Positions 8,528-16,313 of a stretch of DNA of 64,000 bases are shown here, piece after piece. Origin of the DNA: Motiliproteus coralliicola (GTDB lineage Bacteria > Pseudomonadota > Gammaproteobacteria > Pseudomonadales > Balneatricaceae). The notes under the pieces were generated by a model. The model searched no databases. It saw nothing but the letters and a program-made list of their open reading frames with translations, and was not told the DNA's origin. The position numbers and the translations under genes were made by a program. The stretch is taken from positions 372,001 to 436,000 of the forward strand of contig NZ_QQOH01000003.1 in the NCBI RefSeq assembly GCF_003345655.1, in the 5' to 3' direction. Every line of letters begins with the position of its first letter. Position 1 is the first letter of the stretch.

Positions 8528-9807
8528 TCGTGAAACAATGGTGGCGCATTGGATAAAGCATGCAAAGCCAACTTCTCAATATCTCTAGCTGGCTCTGCAG
8601 AAAAATGACGGTAATATCTCATGTACTTTGGCCATTCCTCAATGTACCTACTGCCACCGTGAACTAGCTCGTTCCTAAGATCAAAAAGCCAGGGTATTTT
8701 CTCATTCCACTGACTGCTATCAGGCAATAAGCTTACACCCTGCTCAATTGACTTTGATACCGATCCAATTTTCCCATAGAGTGCATCTAGAGCTACAAAA
8801 TAATGAACATAACTTTCAATGTCTGAGCTATTCATTCCCTTGTTAATAAAGTGAGCACATTTTTCTATTCTATTTCTTTGCTCGCCTGCCAACCCTTGCT
8901 CTTCTCTATACCATTTCTTTATTTTTGAGATATGTTCAACTTTTATTTCAATATTATTCCCATAGTAAGGATATAACTCACCTATCTCATTTTGAGTAAA
9001 AGATTTATCTTGGCTTTTAGAATGAGGTATTTGCATACACATTGAATAAGGCTTTGCCATAACCTTAAACCTATACTCATATTCAATGAGTGCTAAAATG
9101 ACTGAAAATAACTTTCTAAACTTTAGTGAAGCTGAAAACTTATTCCCTTGGTTTGTTCCTTCTGTTTCAGTCGCAAATACATAATTATAATCTTTCCCTG
9201 AAAAGGCAGATTTATGACCATCTATGAAATTTCCTGTATGCGGGTTCCATTCACCAAAACAATAGCCAAGTTCGATAAGTTCTTCCCATTTAGCAGTGTC
9301 TTTTTTATGAATAACATGAATTTTTTCAGAATCTATAGAAAACGACCCCCCCGTAATTCTTGGGGCGGTATATATTACGCAACCCAGGGATATGGATTTT
9401 CTAACATTTTCTAAAATTTCATCTAATATGTAAGCTCCATATTTGTTTGCATTAGTTTCAGTTCTGCACTCAAAAAGCGTATCCTTACCACTAAAACAAA
9501 CCAAATCACCATTGAATATGTTACTATCTACACAAATTTCATGAAGTGTTTCTCTAATAACACGTTGTATAGTTTCATGATCGCAGCTAGAAAATTCATC
9601 TATTTCTCCAGTTATAAGAAATGATAAGTTTTCGACCGTTTTGAATGTAAGCTGGGTATACCACCAAGATGTGCCCATCCCACCTGAAAAACGGAAAGGA
9701 TTACGCTTACCGACAAAAAACTGTTCCATGCCATTTTGTGTGCCATCAGGACTATTCAAAAATATATTTTTTGTTAAGGTGATTATCTGACCAATTATCT
9801 TGTTCAT
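8515..9807 (-). CDS. Cassette protein with ApeA-like HEPN C-terminal domain
   Basis: A 430-residue, AT-rich gene. Residues about 1-250 match no family I recognise. The C-terminal region, with a two-helix stretch and DLRNELVHGGSRYIEEW (about 385-400), has the RxxxxH motif and context of the ApeA-like HEPN group seen in antiphage and abortive-infection proteins. No signal peptide or membrane segment is seen. It is bounded by complete attC sites on both sides, making it the best defined cassette of the array. A defence role is inference from the HEPN motif and setting. Confidence 0.75.
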   Translation of the reverse strand: MNKIIGQIITLTKNIFLNSPDGTQNGMEQFFVGKRNPFRFSGGMGTSWWYTQLTFKTVENLSFLITGEIDEFSSCDHETIQRVIRETLHEICVDSNIFNGDLVCFSGKDTLFECRTETNANKYGAYILDEILENVRKSISLGCVIYTAPRITGGSFSIDSEKIHVIHKKDTAKWEELIELGYCFGEWNPHTGNFIDGHKSAFSGKDYNYVFATETEGTNQGNKFSASLKFRKLFSVILALIEYEYRFKVMAKPYSMCMQIPHSKSQDKSFTQNEIGELYPYYGNNIEIKVEHISKIKKWYREEQGLAGEQRNRIEKCAHFINKGMNSSDIESYVHYFVALDALYGKIGSVSKSIEQGVSLLPDSSQWNEKIPWLFDLRNELVHGGSRYIEEWPKYMRYYRHFSAEPARDIEKLALHALSNAPPLFHESNK

Positions 9808-9834
9808 TAACTCTATGCCGATACTTGGGGAAGA

Positions 9835-9924
9835 ATCTAACGCCGCGTTAACGGGCTGGCGCTGCGTAGCAGCGACAGTCCAAGACCAGCGAAGCTGGGC
9901 TGAAAGTTAAACGCCTTGTTAGCT
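9835..9924 (-). repeat. attC recombination site (integron cassette)
   Basis: Minus-strand site from AGCTAAC-AAGGC to GGC-GTTAGAT (a perfect GTTRRRY core). The arms GCGTTTAAC and GTTAACGC pair with one extra T, and inside are two small hairpins (CCAGCTTCGCTGG and GCTGCTACGCAGC). The length of 90 bp is normal for attC. It lies 6 bp after the stop of the gene at 9931 and 27 bp before the start of the gene ending at 9807, as expected between cassettes. Confidence 0.82.
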
Positions 9925-9930
9925 GTAGGT

Positions 9931-10443
9931 TTATGCGCCACTGACCAAGTCTCCAAAAGCAGCAATGATTTGAAATAAAAAACCTAAAACTAGCAACATG
10001 CTTCCCAATATTTTAATTCTTTTTTTAGGTTCCAATGCTACTCCACCAACCGGCTCGAAAGCTGGGCTGCCGAATAAAAACACAGACGGAGCTCCTGAAA
10101 TGGCTGAAAAAATAACTATAGCCATAATTATTTCGCTATTAAAGTTTTCAATAAATAAAGCGGCTAACACGGAGCCGCCTAAGGTGGAGGCAGGAAAAAA
10201 CAGAGAAAGCATTATTATGAACATTGCCACTTTATGAGCGATCTGTTCTTGAATCTTTTCATTGGTTAATATCGCGTAAGACAAAAGTAATACCGCGACT
10301 ATATCGTATAGCAATCCTATAAGATTTATTAATTTGAAATATTGAAAATCTTGAATAAACGAAAGCTTCCATCCTGTGAATAAGCCCAACGCGACAACAA
10401 CATTACGCATGATGTTGACTGCATTAACATTGAACTTTTTCAA
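9931..10443 (-). CDS. Cassette-encoded small membrane protein, unknown family
   Basis: A 170-residue protein with four or five hydrophobic segments (about 10-30, 38-60, 70-95, 102-125 and 145-168). No family is recognised. The start is a TTG at 10443, preceded by GGAG at a good distance. It is AT-rich, lies 24 bp after a GTTAGCT core (10467-10473) and is followed at once by a complete attC, so it has the layout of an integron gene cassette. Confidence 0.65.
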   Translation of the reverse strand: MKKFNVNAVNIMRNVVVALGLFTGWKLSFIQDFQYFKLINLIGLLYDIVAVLLLSYAILTNEKIQEQIAHKVAMFIIMLSLFFPASTLGGSVLAALFIENFNSEIIMAIVIFSAISGAPSVFLFGSPAFEPVGGVALEPKKRIKILGSMLLVLGFLFQIIAAFGDLVSGA

Positions 10444-10466
10444 TTGAACGTTTACTCCGTTTCTAC

Positions 10467-10473
10467 AGCTAAC
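10467..10473 (-). other. Integron-type core site at the upstream edge of the array
   Basis: GTTAGCT on the minus strand, the same core as at the right end of the 8473-8527 attC, followed by the first cassette gene. The sequence upstream of it does not fold like a complete attC and was not recognised as an attI, so the left side of this junction is unexplained. Confidence 0.5.
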
Positions 10474-10487
10474 ATTTTAATATTCAG

Positions 10488-10541
10488 CCCTTGCAAGGTA
10501 GCTCTTCCTTGCAAGCTTGGCCTACCTTCCTTGGAAGGTGG
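10488..10541. repeat. Cluster of CCTTGCAAGG-type palindromes
   Basis: CCTTGCAAGG, CTTGCAAG and CCTTGGAAGG follow one another, and AGGTAG pairs with CTACCT across the block, so the whole 54 bp can fold into one long hairpin. It marks the boundary between the AT-rich cassette array and the GC-rich core. It could stop transcription from the rsmC/rsuA side, but no T-tract is seen. Confidence 0.5.
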
Positions 10542-10601
10542 AATCACTAAATATCGACGCGATAAGAAATAGCGGGAGCCAGTGGCTCGTTTAGCCAAGG
10601 G

Positions 10602-10799
10602 CTAGATTCTCTTCAGAACGAAGCGGTTGAAAAAGCTATCCCTGCTGATCGATTCGACCTCCCTGCTCCCCGACAGGGCATCGAACTCACCGATTACGAC
10701 CTCGACTCGTCCATTACCCATCGCTTGGCAATATAACGCAGCGCTCAGGTTGAACAAAGTTACTGCCAGCCCGACAGTCGCGGGACTATTCGACCTCAA
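10602..10799 (-). CDS. Possible small exported protein coupled to the RsmC-like gene
   Basis: A 65-codon frame whose TTG start overlaps the stop of the RsmC-like gene (TTGA). It has a hydrophobic segment (about residues 8-25) followed by an ordered-looking tail (VEVVIGEFDALSGSREVES and FFNRFVLKRI). No family is recognised. The start codon is weak, so it may be a gene remnant or a chance frame. Confidence 0.3.
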   Translation of the reverse strand: MRSNSPATVGLAVTLFNLSAALYCQAMGNGRVEVVIGEFDALSGSREVESISRDSFFNRFVLKRI

Positions 10800-11839
10800 C
10801 CCTTTTTAGGCTGGCTAAGCAGCAACACCTTAAAGCTACCGTTATCGACCAGCGTTTCGATCTTGCCAAAATGGTTGGCAGCCTTGCGTTCCAGCGGGAT
10901 AAAGCGGTTGACCACAAAGGCCGCCAGCCCATCACGATTGCACAGTCGTGCGGCGGTGGCGATAAAGCGATCGGTCAGCTCGCCTTCGACGCTGAAGCCT
11001 TGGTGGAATGGAGGGTTGCACAGCACCAGATCATGCCGGTCGTTGATGCCGGCGGCGCAGTTATCGGCCAGCACCTCGCCGGGGATAGCCAGGCGCTCGA
11101 AGTTCTGCCGACAGGCCATCACCGCGGCGGCGTTATTGTCGGTCGCCAGGATCGATCCGACGCCCTGCCCGAACGCTTTGACGCTGAGGTAACCGTAACC
11201 GCAGCCCAGGTCCAGCACCTTCGGGGCGGGTTGGCTCAGTCGTGGCCAGATATTGTCGAACTGCTCCACCAGCAGGGCACTGCCGGCGTCGAGCTTGTCC
11301 CAGCCGAACAGGCCCGGCTTGCTGATAAAGTCTTCATCGATGCTGCGCAGACGGGGGTAATCGCGGTCGTCCAAGGCTTCTCCGATGAGCTGCTCTCCAC
11401 GGGTCAGTTCGCCGAAGAAGCCGCCCTTGCCGAGTTTGTTGAGCTGACCGTCACCCAGAACTTTACGGGCCTTGTCGAAGTAGGTTTTGGTGCCTTCCTG
11501 CTTGGCGCCGAACAGCTGCAGTTGACCGCCGGGCGCCAATCGCAGCGCGGCCTGGTTGATCAGGTGATGGACCACCGCTTTCTCTTTCGAGACCCGGTAG
11601 TAGATCCGTTGCAGCGAGCCTTCCGACCAGGGGGACAGATCAAAGTCGCTGTACAGCACTTCCCAGCCCATCTCTTGGGCCGCCTGATAGACATCGAAAC
11701 GGTTGGTCAGCAAGCTCAGCCCCGGCCGCGGCGCCAGCGACGCCAGTCCGATCAGGTTCTCGTCGGCGATCCAGAGCCCCGGCAGGTCGGCCGGATGTTG
11801 GTTGAGCTGGTCAAGCAGGGTCTGTTCTATTAGGTCCAT
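10796..11839 (-). CDS. rsmC: RsmC-type 16S rRNA guanine-N2 methyltransferase
   Basis: A 347-residue, two-domain methyltransferase. The N-terminal half is a degenerate copy of the fold. The C-terminal half has the SAM loop LDLGCGYGYLSV (about residue 206) and the catalytic NPPFHQG motif (about 273) typical of guanine-N2 rRNA methylases. The length fits RsmC (G1207 of 16S rRNA) better than the longer RlmG, but RlmG-like specificity cannot be ruled out. It lies 32 bp after rsuA on the same strand, so two rRNA-modifying enzymes probably share a transcript. Confidence 0.8.
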   Translation of the reverse strand: MDLIEQTLLDQLNQHPADLPGLWIADENLIGLASLAPRPGLSLLTNRFDVYQAAQEMGWEVLYSDFDLSPWSEGSLQRIYYRVSKEKAVVHHLINQAALRLAPGGQLQLFGAKQEGTKTYFDKARKVLGDGQLNKLGKGGFFGELTRGEQLIGEALDDRDYPRLRSIDEDFISKPGLFGWDKLDAGSALLVEQFDNIWPRLSQPAPKVLDLGCGYGYLSVKAFGQGVGSILATDNNAAAVMACRQNFERLAIPGEVLADNCAAGINDRHDLVLCNPPFHQGFSVEGELTDRFIATAARLCNRDGLAAFVVNRFIPLERKAANHFGKIETLVDNGSFKVLLLSQPKKG

Positions 11840-11871
11840 AGCTCCGCGGTAAATCCATCAATCAGGCGCAG

Positions 11872-12630
11872 TCAGAATAGGTCGATTTCGTGGGTTTCAA
11901 GGGCGCGATACTGCCCGGGTTCCAGCTCCGGGTCCAGCGCCAGCGCTCCGATCGCTTCGCGGTGCAGCCCCACCACTCGGTTACCCAGCACGGCGAACAT
12001 CCGCTTGACCTGATGGTAGCGCCCTTCCTGTATCTCGATCAGCACTTCGGTCGGGCTCAGCCGTTGCAGTTTGGCCGGCAGGGTCGGCTTGGTTTCGCCC
12101 CGCAGCATCAAGCCTTCGTCCAGTCGCTGCTCGGCTTTGTCACAGAGCGGTTCGGCCAGTTCGACCCGGTAGCGTTTGAACACACCCTTTTTGGCCGCGC
12201 CGCTTTTGGGTGCCCTGCCTTTAGGTGAAGTGACTCGGTGGGACCACTGGCCATCGTCGGTCAGCAGCACCAGACCGCTGGTGTCGATATCCAGCCGTCC
12301 GGCCGGATGTACCCCCTCCTGCAGGTCGTAGGGCAGCAGGTCCAGCACGGTCTCGTGGTCAAAGTCTTCGGTCGAACAGACCACCCCGAGCGGTTTGTTC
12401 AGCATCAGGTAGATCGGTCCGCGCAGTTGCAGCGGTTCGTCGTCGAGGCATACCGACTGCTGTGGCATCACCTTGGTGGCCCCGTCGCGACAGCACTCGC
12501 CATCGACGCTGACTTCGCCCTTGCGAATCAGCTTCTGCACCTGCTTGCGACTCAGGCCACTGGCCTGGGAGACAAACTTATCCAGCCGCATCGGCCCGCT
12601 GTCTATGGAGGAATTGTCGTCAGGACTCAC
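11872..12630 (-). CDS. rsuA: 16S rRNA pseudouridine synthase RsuA type
   Basis: A 252-residue enzyme. An S4 RNA-binding domain (MRLDKFVSQASGLSRKQVQ, about residues 14-60) precedes the synthase domain with the catalytic motif GRLDIDTSGLVLL, where the second Asp of R-L-D is the nucleophile. RsuA makes pseudouridine 516 in 16S rRNA, though RluB/E/F relatives look alike. A short lysine-rich insertion (GRAPKSGAAKKG) sits in the middle. The start is GTG with AGGGCAGACG upstream. The membrane-protein gene at 12652-13500 ends 21 bp upstream. Confidence 0.82.
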   Translation of the reverse strand: MSPDDNSSIDSGPMRLDKFVSQASGLSRKQVQKLIRKGEVSVDGECCRDGATKVMPQQSVCLDDEPLQLRGPIYLMLNKPLGVVCSTEDFDHETVLDLLPYDLQEGVHPAGRLDIDTSGLVLLTDDGQWSHRVTSPKGRAPKSGAAKKGVFKRYRVELAEPLCDKAEQRLDEGLMLRGETKPTLPAKLQRLSPTEVLIEIQEGRYHQVKRMFAVLGNRVVGLHREAIGALALDPELEPGQYRALETHEIDLF

Positions 12631-12651
12631 CGTCTGCCCTCTTATTGGTAT

Positions 12652-13500
12652 TCATTCCTTCTCGCCCCGGTATCGAAGCACCTGATACAGCAGCCACAGA
12701 TAGAGCGTCGCCACCACGAAGCCGAACGCCGTGCCCCAGGGCACGCCCCAGTCCGGATAGGTAAGCGCCACCGTCAGGGTATAACAGAGCAACGCCCCCA
12801 GCCCCATCGGGTAGTTACGGATCACGGTGTAGACCACCGCCGGGCCGTAGCTGTAGTGCATGATCAGCATAAAGGGGAACAGGGTGATCGGAAACGCCGA
12901 CAGCAGGCCGGACCAGGTCGGGCCGATCAGCTCCGCCAGTCCGGTGATCAGCAGCACCGTGGCGGCGGCCATCAGCGCGCGCAGCAGCATCACCCAGCGG
13001 CTCAGGCGTTGGGTCTTCAGCGGCGCCACATTATCGATATGAGCGAATAGACGGGCCGACAACAGGATCGTCGTCAACGTGATCAAGGCTCCACCGATCA
13101 GACCGAGCGTCAGCTGTTGCAGCAGCGCCGAGGCCAATAGGAAGGCCACTACCCCGGCAACGGCGGCTACCGGCAGGTCGAACCAGACACGACCATTAGA
13201 AGCCGGTTTAACAGAGAACCGCGGGGACGATACCAGCCGAGAAGAGGCTATCCGAGAAGACGCTAAATAGTAGCCCCCGGCCAACACCAGACTGGCGCTG
13301 AAACCGGCCAGGGTGCTGACCGCCGCTTCGGCGGCAAACGCCTGGCCCTGCTCGAGGCCGATAAAGAACAGTGCAATGGCACTACCCAGCGGATAGCCGG
13401 ACAGCACCCCGGCGACCTTCGGGCTGACCCGTTCGGCCACCAGCGACAACCCCAGCACCGCCAGGATCGATACCAGCAATTTCCACAGCAACAGCTCCAT
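12652..13500 (-). CDS. Polytopic membrane protein of unknown family with internal repeat
   Basis: A 282-residue protein with about eight membrane helices. A motif like G-x-LSG-x-P-x-x-x-x-x-x-LF occurs twice: VAGVLSGYPLGSAIALF near residue 30 and WSGLLSAFPITLFPF near 205. This suggests a duplicated or inverted-repeat transporter fold. A short serine/arginine-rich repeat (ASSRIASSRLVSS) fills the loop after the third helix. The substrate is unknown. It is co-oriented with rsuA and rsmC. Confidence 0.75.
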   Translation of the reverse strand: MELLLWKLLVSILAVLGLSLVAERVSPKVAGVLSGYPLGSAIALFFIGLEQGQAFAAEAAVSTLAGFSASLVLAGGYYLASSRIASSRLVSSPRFSVKPASNGRVWFDLPVAAVAGVVAFLLASALLQQLTLGLIGGALITLTTILLSARLFAHIDNVAPLKTQRLSRWVMLLRALMAAATVLLITGLAELIGPTWSGLLSAFPITLFPFMLIMHYSYGPAVVYTVIRNYPMGLGALLCYTLTVALTYPDWGVPWGTAFGFVVATLYLWLLYQVLRYRGEKE

Positions 13501-13619
13501 CTCGCCCCAGCACCCAGATGCGATTAAAAAGGGGCGCTATGATAGCAGACCCGGGGTGTCCGGGTCCGTAATCACTAGCCTGCAACGACCTTACTTAGGA
13601 CGCCTGCTAGGGAACCTGC

Positions 13620-14906
13620 TTAGTCCTCCCCTTTGAAATATTCTCGGGTACCGTGGGCGGTGGTGGCTTCGCTGATCCGTCGCAGTGCGGCGGTGTAGGC
13701 CGCGGCCCGCAGTGACAGCGTTTCGGCCTCGGCGATCTGCCAGACCTGTTCGAACGCCCGGCTCATGTACTGGGCCAGCTTGTCGCGCACCTCCGGCAGA
13801 TCCCACGGGAAGCCGCTGCGGTTCTGGACCCACTCGAAGTAACTGACGCTGACACCGCCGGCGTTGGCCAGCACGTCCGGAACGATGGTTACGCCTCGCG
13901 CATCCAACACCGCTTCGGCCTCGGTGGCGATCGGGCCGTTGGCGACCTCGACGATAGTTTTGGCCTTCACGTTGTCGACGTTGTCGGCCCGGATCACCTC
14001 TTCCAACGCGGCCGGTATCAGCAGATCCACATCCAGCGCCAACAGCTCTTCGTTGCTGATCTCGCGATGCTCGATCAGCTGACAAACCGACTGTTCGCAG
14101 TAGACCGCCCGCATCTGCCGTGACGACTGCTTCTCTTTCCACAGGCTGTCGATATCGAAGCCCTGCTCGGAGTGAATCCCGCCCTTGGAGTCGCTGACCG
14201 CGACGATCCGATAGCCGTCGGCCTGCAGCAGCCGGGCCACATGGTAGGCCGCATTACCGAATCCCTGCACCGCTACCCGGGTCTGATCCGGCTGCCAGCC
14301 CCGCTTCTCGGCCAACTGACGGATACACAGATAAGCCCCTCGTCCGGTGGCCTCGTCGCGCCCCAGGCTACCACCCAGCGGGATCGGCTTACCGGTGATC
14401 ACTCCCGGGGCCCGCACTCGTCGGATCGCTTCGTACTCGTCCATCATCCAGCCCATGATCCGGGCGTTGGTGTACACGTCCGGGGCCGGAATATCGACCT
14501 CCGGGCCGACGAAATCAGCCATCGCCCGCATATAGGAGCGAGACAGCCGTTCCAGCTCCATCGGCGACAGTTCTTTCGGGTTGACCACCACACCGCCCTT
14601 GCCGCCGCCAAACGGCAGCCCCAGCAACGCGCACTTGATCGTCATCCACAAGGCCAGTGCCTGCACTTCGGCCTGACTGACCTGCGGGTGGTAGCGAATC
14701 CCGCCCTTGGTCGGCCCCAACACATCGTTGAAGCGGCAGCGATATCCGTTGAAATAGCGGGTCGAACCGTCATCCATCCGCACCGGCAGCGCGGCCTTCA
14801 TCATCGCTTTGGGTTTCATCAGCGATTCCACCACCTCCGGGTCGATACCGGCGCTATCACTGAGTTGTCGAACCCGCTTGAGGGCATCATCGAACAGATC
14901 GGTCAT
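13620..14906 (-). CDS. Glu/Leu/Phe/Val dehydrogenase (glutamate dehydrogenase type)
   Basis: A 428-residue cytosolic oxidoreductase. GPTKGGIRYHP and PFGGGKGGVVVNP carry the substrate Lys and catalytic Lys regions, PAPDVYTNARIMGWMMDEY the conserved Asp, and VAVQGFGNAAYHVARLL the GxGNxA dinucleotide fold. Length and pattern match catabolic NAD-type glutamate dehydrogenases (RocG-like); related Leu/Phe enzymes are shorter. It links 2-oxoglutarate and glutamate. AGGGAGAAATGACC precedes the start. It diverges from the Cds1-like gene across an AT-rich region with dyads. Confidence 0.88.
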   Translation of the reverse strand: MTDLFDDALKRVRQLSDSAGIDPEVVESLMKPKAMMKAALPVRMDDGSTRYFNGYRCRFNDVLGPTKGGIRYHPQVSQAEVQALALWMTIKCALLGLPFGGGKGGVVVNPKELSPMELERLSRSYMRAMADFVGPEVDIPAPDVYTNARIMGWMMDEYEAIRRVRAPGVITGKPIPLGGSLGRDEATGRGAYLCIRQLAEKRGWQPDQTRVAVQGFGNAAYHVARLLQADGYRIVAVSDSKGGIHSEQGFDIDSLWKEKQSSRQMRAVYCEQSVCQLIEHREISNEELLALDVDLLIPAALEEVIRADNVDNVKAKTIVEVANGPIATEAEAVLDARGVTIVPDVLANAGGVSVSYFEWVQNRSGFPWDLPEVRDKLAQYMSRAFEQVWQIAEAETLSLRAAAYTAALRRISEATTAHGTREYFKGED

Positions 14907-15051
14907 TGGTCATTTCTCCCTGCAGTGTCTGAGTGATAGAGCGGCAAAGTGCGGCCATGTTACGACCCGGCCCGCAGATGATCTTCGCTATCTCAGGATT
15001 CTAGTAAACCTGCATCAACATAACCCAGAACCTAACCAACAAATCATTATT

Positions 15052-15096
15052 AGATTTTTTAATCTGTTTATTAGAATTTTTCAGAAATTTAATTCT
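15052..15096. promoter_or_regulatory. AT-rich dyads in the divergent gdh / cysteine-desulfhydrase-like promoter region
   Basis: Two short inverted repeats, AGATT-TTTT-AATCT (15052-15065) and AGAATT-12 bases-AATTCT (15073-15096), lie upstream of the gene at 15143. The AT-rich symmetry resembles Lrp/AsnC-type operators, but that is inference; no regulator gene of that type is in the window. Confidence 0.35.
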
Positions 15097-15142
15097 ATTT
15101 TTTGTTATAACCATAGACAACATATACCAACGAGACGCCCTT

Positions 15143-16225
15143 ATGTGCAATAGCCGCTGGATCGCTCAGGCGATCAGAAAAATCGACGCCGACTTCAATC
15201 GTTCCGCCGACACCCACCTGATCAAGCAGGAGCTGGAAGCACTGGACGGAATCGACCTCTACCTGAAGGACGAATCCACCCACCCCACCGGCAGTCTCAA
15301 GCATCGGCTGGCCCGCTCGCTGTTTCTGTACGCGCTCTGTAACGGCTGGATCGACGAGGGTACGCCGATCATCGAATCCAGCTCCGGCAGTACCGCCATC
15401 TCGGAGGCCTACTTCGCTCGCCTGCTGGGCTTGCCGTTTATCGCCGTAGTCCCAGAGGGGACGGCCCAGGAAAAGCTGGCCCAGATCGAGTTCTACGGTG
15501 GCCGCTGCCATAAGGTCGCACCGGCCGATATCTATTCCGAAGCGCAACGGCTGGCCGAAGAGCTGAACGGCCACTACATGGATCAGTTCACCTATGCCGA
15601 GCGGGCCACCGACTGGCGTGGCAACAACAACATTGCCGATGCGATCTTCCAGCAGATGGCGCTAGAGCGCTTTCCCGAGCCACGCTGGGTCGTGATGAGC
15701 GCCGGCACCGGCGGCACCTCAGCCACCATCGGTCGTTACCTGCGCTACAGCAGCCATTGGGGTGGTGGCAGCCGGCTCTGTGTGGTCGACCCGGAAAACT
15801 CGGTGTTCTACGACTACTACCAACACGGCGGCAGCCCTACCCTGAATGCCAGCTCGCGGATCGAGGGGATCGGCCGCCCGCGGGTGGAGCCCTCGTTTAT
15901 CCCCACCGTGATCGACGAGATGATGCAGATTCCCGACGCGGCCAGTCTGGCGGCGATGGAGTTTTTGAGTCGCAAGCTGGGACGCAAGATCGGCGCCTCC
16001 ACCGGCACCAACTTTATCGGTATGGTGCGCCTGTCCCAGCGGATGAAGCAGGACGGCGAACAGGGCAGCCTGGTCACCCTGATCTGCGACAGCGGCGAGC
16101 GCTATCTGGACACCTACCACAACCCGGCCTGGCTGGAGCAACAGGGGCTGAGCAAACAAGTCCAACGCTGGGCCGAGAGCCTAAAGCAGTTGGAAGCCGA
16201 GGGGAGCTGGGTGGAACCGGTCTGA
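15143..16225 (+). CDS. PLP-dependent cysteine synthase family enzyme, Cds1-like
   Basis: A 360-residue fold-type II PLP enzyme. [10 protein letters not shown] holds the PLP lysine (about residue 51), [13 protein letters not shown] is the substrate loop, and [14 protein letters not shown] is the phosphate-binding glycine loop. The overall pattern fits the Cds1 L-cysteine desulfhydrase group, which releases sulfide, pyruvate and ammonia, better than CysK/CysM. The sulfide-releasing role is inferred. No UPF or CBS domain follows. It faces away from glutamate dehydrogenase. Confidence 0.8.
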   Translation: MCNSRWIAQAIRKIDADFNRSADTHLIKQELEALDGIDLYLKDESTHPTGSLKHRLARSLFLYALCNGWIDEGTPIIESSSGSTAISEAYFARLLGLPFIAVVPEGTAQEKLAQIEFYGGRCHKVAPADIYSEAQRLAEELNGHYMDQFTYAERATDWRGNNNIADAIFQQMALERFPEPRWVVMSAGTGGTSATIGRYLRYSSHWGGGSRLCVVDPENSVFYDYYQHGGSPTLNASSRIEGIGRPRVEPSFIPTVIDEMMQIPDAASLAAMEFLSRKLGRKIGASTGTNFIGMVRLSQRMKQDGEQGSLVTLICDSGERYLDTYHNPAWLEQQGLSKQVQRWAESLKQLEAEGSWVEPV

Positions 16226-16263
16226 CTGGTAAACCTTGTCGGCTAGCGCTGTTCTCTGGAACT

Positions 16264-16295
16264 GATCCGCCCATCCCTGCTATAACGGGCGGATC
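16264..16295. promoter_or_regulatory. Inverted repeat spanning a likely -10 box, upstream of araC-type gene
   Basis: GATCCGCCC (16264-16272) and GGGCGGATC (16287-16295) are perfect inverted repeats around a loop holding TATAAC (16281-16286). This could be an operator over the promoter of the regulator at 16314, or a terminator for the gene ending at 16225. No T-tract follows, so the operator reading is slightly preferred. Confidence 0.4.
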
Positions 16296-16313
16296 ACCGA
16301 TCCGGAGAGCAGC

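Noticed and set aside
13205-13270. CRISPR-like or tandem repeat
   Set aside because: Short Ser/Arg codon repetition within a membrane-protein gene; units are degenerate and few. No CRISPR array seen anywhere.
13605-13619. Extra copy of the MITE-like element near the glutamate dehydrogenase stop
   Set aside because: Only about 12 bases (TAGGGAACCTGC) match the element's end, too short to claim a copy.
14172-14936. 254-codon plus-strand frame opposite glutamate dehydrogenase
   Set aside because: It is a shadow of the dehydrogenase codons, with no recognisable motif and no ribosome site.
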